From Multifurca ochricompacta (Eukaryota > Basidiomycota > Agaricomycetes > Russulales > Russulaceae): a DNA stretch of 64,000 bases. The translations under genes were made by a program, and so were the position numbers. The notes beneath the pieces are model-generated. The model ran no database searches. It worked only from the letters and a program-made list of their open reading frames with translations, and was not told where the DNA came from. Location of the stretch: assembly GCA_022496185.1 (NCBI GenBank), contig WTXG01000009.1:310001-374000 (forward strand). The letters are read 5' to 3'. This document shows, one piece after another, positions 56,221 to 64,000 of this stretch; position 1 is the stretch's first letter, and each line of letters opens with the position of its first letter.

Positions 56221-58342
56221 ATGGCCCTTTCAAAGGCATGTTCTCCCCCCAAGTCCACACTTTGACATATTCTAACATCATCCCTTACAGCATGTTAATC
56301 CTGAGCGCATTATCAAAGAATCTAGGGTGAGGTGATCAACCATCATCTCGCGTGCTGTATCTCACATCGTATCTACAGGATAAGGTCATCAAACGAACTA
56401 CCCATCATTTAACAGGTTCTAGCCAAGATACGGTCCATCATATAAGGGCCCGTTATGGCTCTCGTTATGGTTCGGACTCGGTTCCTAAGTACAAAATACC
56501 GTCTACTGCAAGTGCATTTCTATCTACTTTAAATGCTTCAAACTAATGCTGTTACAGGGTGTCGACGGGGATGCCGCCTATCAGATCATCCATGATGAAC
56601 TTTCTCTCGATGGCCAGCCACTGCTGAATCTGGCATCTTTCGTGAATACCTGGATGCCGCCCGTTGCCGACAAGCTCATGCTGGAGAATATTTCGAAGAA
56701 TTTAATCGACCAGGACGAATACCCCATGACACAGGACATCCACACTCGCTGTATGTAACCTGCATTTTGCTTCCTTCAGTGCTTGTTGACGCACGACCCA
56801 CAGGCATCTCTATTTTGGCTGAACTTTGGAATACGCAGTCGCATCACCACGCCGTGGGGACAGCAACCACTGGATCTTCGGAGGCCATCCAGCTTGGTGG
56901 CTTGGCCATGAAACGCATCTGGCAGGAGAAACGCAAAGCCGCAGGAAAATCCATCCATGAGCCCGGACCTAATATTGTCATGGGGGCTAACGCTCAGGTG
57001 GCCCTCGAAAAATTTGCTCGCTACTTTGAAGTAGAGACGCGCCTTGTCCCGGTCTCCGTTGAGAGCAAGTATAGACTCGACCCGAAGAGAGCCATGGAGT
57101 ATGTCGATGAAAACACCATCGGTGTCTATGTCATTCTCGGTAGTATGTATGCGTTAAGTTCTGAATTCTCGCGGAACCTGATGTTCTCGCACAGGCACGT
57201 ACACCGGCCATTATGAACCTGTCAAAGAAATGGCTGATTTGTTGGATGAATACGAGGCAAGGACAGGTCACTCTGTTCCAATCCATGGTAATGATGGCCC
57301 ACTCCATTCGTGATTGTCCCGCGCTCACAAGGGACGATTGCAGTGGACGGTGCATCCGGAGGATTCGTCGCTCCGTTTGCTACTCCTAAACTGGTATGGG
57401 ACTTCAGAATTCCACGTGTCGTTTCCATCAATACTTCCGGGCACAAGTTTGGCCTTGCATATGTCGGAGTGGGCTGGGTAGTCTGGCGTTCAGCCGAGTA
57501 CCTTCCGAAAGACCTCATTTTTGAGCTGCATTATCTGGGTTCCGTCGAGTATTCTTTCTCCTTGAACTTTTCTCGGCCCGCACATCCAATCATAGCGCAG
57601 TATTTCAACTTCCTTCATCTTGGCTTCGAGGGCTACCGCAAAGCTGCTCTGTCAAGCCTCAAGAACGCACGCACACTCTCTCGCGCCCTTGAGCGGAGTG
57701 GGTATTACACCGTGCTTAGTGATATTCACCGTCCATTAGGAGGTGGTACTTCGCCCAATCCCCCCCGCTCCGCGAACGAGGAGGACGTCGAGGTTAGCTC
57801 CACATCCAGCGATGCAGAATGCTTTTACTGATATTTTTGCAGTTGTACGAACCAGGTCTTCCTGTTGTAGCATTCCGCTTTTCGGATGATTTCCAGAAAA
57901 AGCACCCAAACATCCAGCAGAAGTGGATCCAGACCCTACTCCGCACGAAAGGATGGTGCGTTGTGAATCGGCAGTGCTCAGGATGTGACTCACCTGCACA
58001 CTTAGGATTGTCCCGAACTACGATCTTGCTCCTGATCTCAGTCAAGTCGACATCTTGCGTGTTGTTGTAAAAGAGAATTTCACGGAGGCCCTCTTGGACC
58101 GCCTTGTAACTGATCTCGTATGTGTCAGCATCACTGGCCATCGCTGAACGTGCTCACTGATAGACCAATAGATTGAAATCACAGAAGACCTCACCAAGCA
58201 AGACTCTTCGGTGTACTTGCTGGCTACACTTGGCAAGCATCACGGAACACCAGGTTCGCACGAAAAGGCTCATGGCCGAGTCGAGAAGCATGAGGTGGAT
58301 GGAGGATCTGAGGGGTCTGGCACCTATGCGAAACCATGCTAA
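56221..58342 (+). CDS. Glutamate decarboxylase
   Basis: PLP enzyme converting glutamate to GABA. The start at 56221 (MALSK) joins through a GC-AG intron to [12 protein letters not shown], then [28 protein letters not shown], a second GC-AG intron, and [20 protein letters not shown]. The core has [94 protein letters not shown] and the PLP lysine in [18 protein letters not shown], then [21 protein letters not shown]-terminal domain: [35 protein letters not shown], and a His/Gly tail ending ESGTYAKPC. No frameshift seen. Fungal GAD feeds the GABA shunt used in stress and development. Confidence 0.93.
56236..56290 (+). other. GC-AG intron 1 of glutamate decarboxylase
   Basis: Donor GCATGT after AAG (Lys), acceptor TTACAG before CATGTTAATCC (His-Val-Asn). 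55 bases, phase 0. Confidence 0.75.
56508..56557 (+). other. GC-AG intron of glutamate decarboxylase (IPST / GVDG)
   Basis: Donor GCAAGT after ACT (Thr), acceptor TTACAG before GGTGTCGACGGG (Gly-Val-Asp-Gly). 50 bases, phase 0, with a stop if retained. Confidence 0.8.
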
Positions 58343-58545
58343 AAGGCGGTATGGTTTAGATTCAGTAGTAAGAGTGTGTATGTCTTGACCTTGAATTGTG
58401 TACGAGTGTGATGATATGTATAGCATACATGTATGATATGAATATGTATGTATATGAAGAAATATGTTGATGATGATGTTTGCCGGTTTAGGCCGACCGT
58501 GAGTTAGAACCTCTCCTTCCCCTCTTACTTACGACTCAGCTCCGC

Positions 58546-58899
58546 ATGGCAGGGCCAAACCTAGAGGTGTTCAAGTTTGCTGTTTATGTCTTCTTCCCCG
58601 TACTCGTTTTTTTTCATTACGGTGATCCAGAATGGTATCGAACGAATGTGATACCGGTGCGTACTTTTGTTACTCCAGGTCCAACTGGGTTCAATCGTAT
58701 GACACTTGTTCAGTATAAAGAGCGGATATTCCCGTCAGAGGAGAGGACAGCACGCAGTAATAACATGCCCATTAGCCATGTGGCCATTCGCCAAGAAATT
58801 GAGCGTATAAAGGCAGAGAAAGCTGCTCGACGAATGCAGCGCGAACAAGGGGCTACGAGAAGCCCCTCGCTTGACGAGGAGGACGAAAGGCTGGTGTAG
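58546..58899 (+). CDS. PET100: Cytochrome c oxidase assembly factor PET100
   Basis: Small mitochondrial inner-membrane chaperone for complex IV assembly. The start MAGPNLEVFKFAVYVFFPVL matches the PET100 family opening (PNLEVFKF followed by one membrane helix), then FFHYGDPEWYRTNVIP, an intron (about 58656-58715), and YKERIFPSEERTARSNNMPI with a charged coiled-coil tail (AIRQEIERIKAEKAARRMQR). Final length about 98 residues, normal. The stop at 58899 is 178 bases from the end of the convergent dehydratase gene. Confidence 0.85.
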   Translation: MAGPNLEVFKFAVYVFFPVLVFFHYGDPEWYRTNVIPVRTFVTPGPTGFNRMTLVQYKERIFPSEERTARSNNMPISHVAIRQEIERIKAEKAARRMQREQGATRSPSLDEEDERLV

Positions 58900-59077
58900 C
58901 TCCCGAGACCCTGAAGATCTGAGTCTGACGTGCGTCTGTCTTGCTTTTACCTTCGTTCGCATACCCACAAAACCAGCTATCTATCATTTGCCCGACATTT
59001 TCGATCGTTCCTTGTTATCGTTTATTTCACGTACAAACTAGATGATCTACCGCCCACTACGGGACCACTTGAAAACA

Positions 59078-60475
59078 TCAGAGCACTTGTAGAATTCCTT
59101 TGTCGACTTGTAATTGCTCTCCATCTACCACAAGGTCCCATTTCCCGCCAACATTTTGGTCCTCTCTAACAATTTGCGAATACTCTGCCAAATCCTGGCG
59201 CGATATCTTGAACCCGCCACAGACAATGAACACGAGCACCTTTTTCTCAGCAGGATTTGGCGGTACCAGCCGCGCCAAAAGCTCGTGCTGGTATGCGGGC
59301 GTCAGCGTTGTTGAACATGCCAGCTCCACCAAGAATTTGTGATCATCTGCTCAAGTGTAATTGTTTATCCTTTCGTGGTTCGGGAATGAAGGCTGCTGCT
59401 CACCAGCGAACGCCCCAGCGACGTGCATAGCCATCTCATCTGGTACAGTCACGCACTTCATGTCGCCAGAGCGGTCCAGCGCGGCGCGTACTACCCCCGC
59501 AGACGGTTCCGATGCTCCTAGGGAAGTTGCCTTTGATCTGAGCTCAGTTACGTGCGCGATTCGCACGCCATGCGTGTCATTCATTTGTATAGTCACCCCG
59601 CTTTTCGCGTCGTCGTTAGGTGTACGGTTGGCAGCGATCGAATGGTAGAAACAAGCTGAACCATGGGTCTCGAGCGCAATTATGGGTACTGCGCGGCTTA
59701 TCCCACTCCGGTCACGACAGGGAAAGGAAATAGTAGAACGCACCATCGTCCCACCCTGCGTCCCTGCATCCTTCAATAATGCCGCCTAGTAACCCACCAC
59801 CACCGACGCTGCAGAACACTGCGCCGGGTTTGATACTACGCGGGAGTTGTGTTTGTATCTCCACAATCATCGACGCGTGGCCTTGCCACAGTGTTGGGTG
59901 GTCATATGCGGGCACGAGTACCCTGCCGAAGCCCGATATGGTCCGACGTAAGTAGGGGAGCCTTTGCTACATTTACTGACAGATCCCCTACATACGCGTT
60001 GGGATCTGCCTGCACTGTCAACTCTGCCGCGCGAAGTGATTCGAGATAGAACCGGCCAGCGCAGACGACAGACGCGCCGAGGTCGCGCAGGAACGTGTGT
60101 GTCGACCCTTCGACACTGTCCGGGAGGAAGATGGTGCAGGACACGCCGAGCTCCCGTGCGGCATACGCAGCTGCGAGGCCTGCGTTACCTCCAGAGGCAC
60201 ATATAACGCGCAGCGTTGGACCGTGTTCCGCGAGGGTGCGTTGGATAAAATGGGAGATGCCACGGTACTTGTAAGAGTGTGACGGTTGAAGGTTCTGCGT
60301 TTCCCTTATTGTGTTTAAAGAAACGCAGTGAGGGGAGTTTGTTAGGGCTGCCACGTACCTCAAGTTTGAGGTAGACAGCATATTGTTCCTGCCCGAGGCG
60401 CCTGGAGAGATGGTCAGAATATATGAGCGGTGTCTCGGTCCAGAGATGGGAATGGTGCTCCGAGTCCCAAGACAT
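59078..60475 (-). CDS. L-serine/L-threonine dehydratase (PLP fold type II)
   Basis: Cytosolic PLP enzyme deaminating serine or threonine to the 2-oxo acid. Start MSWDSEHHSHLWTETPLIYS, a common opening for this family. The PLP lysine is in PSHSYKYRGISHFI, the substrate loop in ICASGGNAGLAAAYAARELG, then LPDSVEGSTHTFLRDLGASV, AYDHPTLWQGHASMIVEIQT, the phosphate-binding glycine loop VFCSVGGGGLLGGIIEGC, VPIIALETHGSACFYHSIAA, ELRSKATSLGASEPSAGVVR, and the C-terminal LVFIVCGGFKISRQDLAEYS. Introns of about 55-60 bases at near 60275-60360, 59930-60000, 59690-59740 and 59345-59400. It fits Cha1/SDS-like enzymes better than biosynthetic threonine deaminase, as no ACT-like regulatory domain follows. The promoter region faces transketolase. 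Confidence 0.88.
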
Positions 60476-61297
60476 GATCAGGGACCAAGCTTGGGGCGCC
60501 TAGGTGTCGTGCAGATCGAATCAATGCGCATGATGAGGATGAGGATGCGATCCTCTTGAGGCCCATCCACGCACGTACACGTGACGAACGAGATTGCTGG
60601 GAAGAGAGTCGCACGCACGCCGAATTCAGGTAGCAATCCATGTCATATGGAAAAGTCGATCCAAATTAGGAATTGGCTCAGTAATCTCACTCGAGTAGTA
60701 ACTAATAACTAAGGCATGAAAGGCGTAAAGTTAGTCATTTTCATGTAGTTCTCGAAGTGCCTTCTCCCTTCTCTCGTTTCGTAATTTTGCGTTCTCTCGG
60801 TTTCTCGCGGAACGGGCGACGGACTAGACGGGGAAGCATGAGCAAAAGGGGACTAATCAGGTTAGCAATGGCAAGAGGTAGCGTACGTCGTCGTGTAAGC
60901 ACTTGTTCAACTCGCGCTTGGCTTGATTGCATCCGCCCAACCACTTGAACCTAAAGCCGATGTTATGACAACGTTCAAGAGCGTCGAAAAAATCTCTGCA
61001 AGCTATAATAATATGAATTAATTCGAAGTAAAAGAGAGAGAATGAGAGAGAGAAAATTACCTATTCTCTTCTCGGAAGATTGTGGGTGCATGTGAACCGA
61101 TCCGATTATGGGTAAACTCGGGCTAGGCATATCAGGCGATAAGATCACATCATCATGATCCTCAAATTGACACCCCGTTCACGTTCGCTCCTTGGCTTGG
61201 TTTTAAACTCCCATCATCTTCGCTTCCCGCTCGCCGTATATCGTTAGCCATTCGTAGTAGATAGTCGTAGATATTTCCCCTCCTCCCTATTACAACC
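60476..61297. other. Divergent intergenic region
   Basis: 822 bases between serine dehydratase and transketolase. Purine-rich GAGA patch at 61031-61055. Nothing else is recognised. Confidence 0.4.
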
Positions 61298-64000
61298 ATG
61301 TCAAAGTTCGTCCCTTCACCGACCGACGCGACCGCCATCGCGACCATCCGCACCCTCGCAGCGGATGTTGTTGGAAAAGCAAACTCAGGTCACCCTGGTC
61401 AGTTCTATGGTTGAAAACCAAAACTGGGGATTTATCGTAATGGATCTGCACCGTTCTAGGTGCTCCGATGGGCATGGCTCCTGTGACCCACGTCCTCTTC
61501 ACTCGGTCAGTATATGCTATCGTGCTTGGCCTCTTCGCTTCATCAGACTTCGGGAAATTAGCCTTCTCAATGCCAACCCTAAGAGTTCTAAGTGGTTCAA
61601 CCGCGATCGTTTCGTGCTCTCCAACGGGTGAGTGGCTCTGGCTTTTCTTTAAATGATCCTGCATAAAATGGTTAACCACCAATCAATCATATATATCCAG
61701 CCATGCGTACGTATACTGTATGCGCCCGCTCCAATAGGGATAAATCTCATTCACCGTTAGCTGCGCTCTTCAATACATTGCCCTTCATCTCTTGGGCTAT
61801 AAGCTGTCTCTGGACGATCTCAAAGCGTTCCGCCAGGTCGACTCCTTGACTCCCGGTCATCCCGAGGTCCATCATACTGACGGTCAGAAGTATTGACCAT
61901 CGTGCGTTGCGCTACCGTTCTTATTTACGTTACAGGTATCGAGGTCACCACCGGACCCCTTGGTCAGGGTATTTCCAATGCCGTTGGCTTAGCCCTCGCA
62001 CAAGCGCATTTAGGGGCCCTGTATAACAAAGAGGGGTTCGACCTCATCAACAACTACACATATGGTTGGCCCGTAGCGATAGACACACGGTACTTAAACT
62101 GATTTTCTCACCATGAATAGCATTCCTTGGGGACGGTTGCTTGATGGAAGGCGTCTCCAGTGAGGCGAGCAGCCTTGCAGGACACCTCCAACTTGGCAAC
62201 CTGATTGCTGTAAGTTTCCAATTTTTTGGTCTTTATCCTGTTTAAATTTTTTTTCTAGATCTGGGACGACAATCGTGTGTCACGGTCATGTATTTTATAT
62301 TGTTGTGCGCTGAGGCGTGACTCCAGATATCTCTATCGACGGTGACACGGCCGTCGCCTTCACTGAAAATGTCGAGCAGCGTTACCTCGCATACGGCTGG
62401 CAGGTGCTTCACGTCAAAGACGGTGACCAGTAAAATCGCAAGGTCTTTCTTCAATTTGCATCGTTCTGATTCAACTGCAGTGACCTGGAAGGAATCTACA
62501 ATGCTATCGCCGAGGCGCGCCTCGAAAAGAGCAAGCCGACGCTGATCCGTCTTACCACCACCATCGGTTATGGCTCAAAGCAGCAAGGCACTCATGGCGT
62601 CCATGGTTCTCGTAGGTATCTGACACCATGTAACAAATTTGAGTTCTAATATCTCCTCAGCTCTCAAGGCCGATGACATTGCTGCCCTTAAGACCAAGGT
62701 TGGCTTTAACCCGGGCACTTCCTTCCACGTCCCAGCCGAGGTTTATTCAGCCTGGGCCGTCGTTGGCCAGCGTGGGTCTGCTCTCGAAGCTCAATGGAAT
62801 GCTCTCCTTGCTTCCTACGCGAAGAGTTACCCCAATGAACACGCTGAACTCACACGTCGGATCGCTGGCAGGCTCCCTGAAGGTTGGGAGAAGTTGCTTC
62901 CCGTGTACAAGTCAACCGATCCCGCACAAGCTTCCCGAAAACTATCTGAGATTGCCCTTACGGCGATTACCCCGGCACTTCCGGATCTTCTCGGTGGCTC
63001 TGCAGACTTGACGGGCAGCAACCTGACCAAGGTCAAGGGGACGGTCGACTTCCAGCCTGAGAACACTGGACTTGGAAGTTACAAGGGCACATACATCCGC
63101 TATGGTGTCCGCGAGCACGGGATGGGCGCTATTGCTAATGGTATCGCGGCCTATGGCGGGATCATCCCATTCATCGGAACTTTCTTGAATTTCGTATCCT
63201 ATGCCGCTGGTGCGGTTCGCCTGTCCGCCCTTTCTAAACACCAGGTCATCTGGGTCGGTACGTACACCCTCATTCGGCGTGACGACAGTTTGGGTGGCTA
63301 TTGCATATTGGTTAAATAGCCACCCACGACTCGATCGGTCTCGGTGAGGATGGCCCCACGCACCAGCCCATCGAAACAGGAATCCACTTCCGCGCGATCC
63401 CTAATCTCGCGTTCTGGCGTCCCGCAGATGGAAATGAGACCTCAGCTGCCTATCTTGTCGCGCTCCATCCACGGAGACACCATCATCCTCTCGCTTTCGC
63501 GACAAAACCTTCCTAACCTTGAGAACTCAACCATTGAGCACGCCGCCAAAGGCGGTTACGTCGTGCACGACGAAGAAGGAGAGAACCTGACAATCGTAGC
63601 GACTGGCTCGGAGGTCAGCATCGCGCTCGAGGCGGCGGGCAAGCTCAAGGCTCAGGGCATTAAGACTCGTGTCGTGTCACTGCCTTGCTGGCTCGTGTTT
63701 GACCAGCAACCGCAGGAGTACCGGCTTGCCGTTTTGCGCAGCGGCGCGCCGATCCTGTCTCTCGAGGCGTTATCGGTACGTGTTTAACTGTTTGCGTCCC
63801 ATGTAAATTAGCTGCTGACAAAGGGATCATAGACCGCTGGCTGGTCAAAGTACAGTCATGAACAGTATGGTTTGCCAGGCTGGGGTGCATCCGGTCCCTA
63901 CAAGAAGGTGTATGAGAAGTTCGGTATCACCGGCGACAGTTCGTTCTTTCCGTGCATATTTGCTTCCTGTAATCTCACCCATCCCACAGACATTGCTATT
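61298..64000 (+). CDS. Transketolase, 3' end outside window
   Basis: ThDP enzyme of the non-oxidative pentose phosphate pathway. The start at 61298 gives [20 protein letters not shown], then [59 protein letters not shown], the ThDP motif [20 protein letters not shown] ... [100 protein letters not shown] and [20 protein letters not shown]. About ten introns, the last starting near 63939 and joining to the exon at 63990. Between SAAYLVAL and [16 protein letters not shown] the frame shifts twice within about 15 bases (63466-63469 and 63480-63482); adding one base at each gives the expected HSTETP. I read these as sequence errors. Confidence 0.93.

Noticed and set aside
61298..63787. Transketolase as a broken gene
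   Set aside because: The two frame changes within 15 bases restore the frame together and all motifs are intact; an assembly error is simpler.

Overview
The window reads as a stretch of nuclear DNA from a mushroom-forming basidiomycete (Agaricomycetes-like). The genes are densely packed and broken by many introns of about 50-60 nt. The gene set is typical of these fungi: formin, Met30/sconB-type F-box WD40 protein, GSK3, Dis3, Atg8, Hid1, GPI-anchored serine-rich cupredoxin and PEBP-like proteins. There is also a decayed Ty3/gypsy fragment. I see no rRNA, tRNA or CRISPR. Exon chains were assembled by eye from splice signals and protein-family knowledge, so internal junctions are approximate.

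Layout. 1-3579 (+) 3' part of a formin. 3773-5002 (+) secreted PEBP-like GPI protein. 5324-8153 (-) RBM5/10-like splicing factor. 8318-8792 (+) small complex I subunit, tail to tail with COQ7 at 8812-9603 (-). 10050-14361 and 14742-19386 (+) are two tandem paralogues with an unusual architecture: helical N-terminal region, degenerate TKL-type kinase, Ser/Pro-rich linker, Ras-GEF N-terminal module, CDC25-type RasGEF. 19678-22105 (-) MET30-like. 22557-24267 (-) GSK3 kinase. 24268-27650 gene-poor. 27651-28862 (+) unknown disordered protein. 29158-30228 rearranged gypsy remnant with LTR-like arms in inverted orientation. 30432-32113 (+) monocarboxylate-type MFS transporter. 33874-37043 (-) glucosidase I (GH63), divergent from DIS3 at 37238-41102 (+). 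41388-42025 (+) ATG8. 42631-43564 (+) unknown tetraspan protein. 44088-45613 (-) RAD57/XRCC3-type recombinase, divergent from a chromodomain protein at 45784-46664 (+). 46917-50410 (-) HID1. 51276-52261 (-) cupredoxin-like GPI protein. 53449-55242 (-) DNA polymerase delta small subunit. 56221-58342 (+) glutamate decarboxylase. 58546-58899 (+) PET100. 59078-60475 (-) serine/threonine dehydratase. 61298 to the window end (+) transketolase.

Three things stand out. (1) The tandem pair of pseudokinase-RasGEF fusions is the best candidate for an undescribed system: a helical sensor or effector region and a catalytically doubtful kinase joined covalently to a Ras activator. (2) At least nine single-base losses, mostly in short homopolymers, break otherwise conserved genes; this looks like an assembly error pattern rather than pseudogenes, and any automatic annotation of this contig will suffer from it. 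(3) Several introns can only be read with GC-AG boundaries, more than the roughly one percent expected.

Most of the rest is housekeeping (cytoskeleton, splicing, respiration, ubiquitin ligase, glycosylation, RNA decay, autophagy, recombination, replication, pentose phosphate pathway) with no obvious functional clustering, apart from three small mitochondrial respiratory factors (NDUFB4-like, COQ7, PET100) in the same window.
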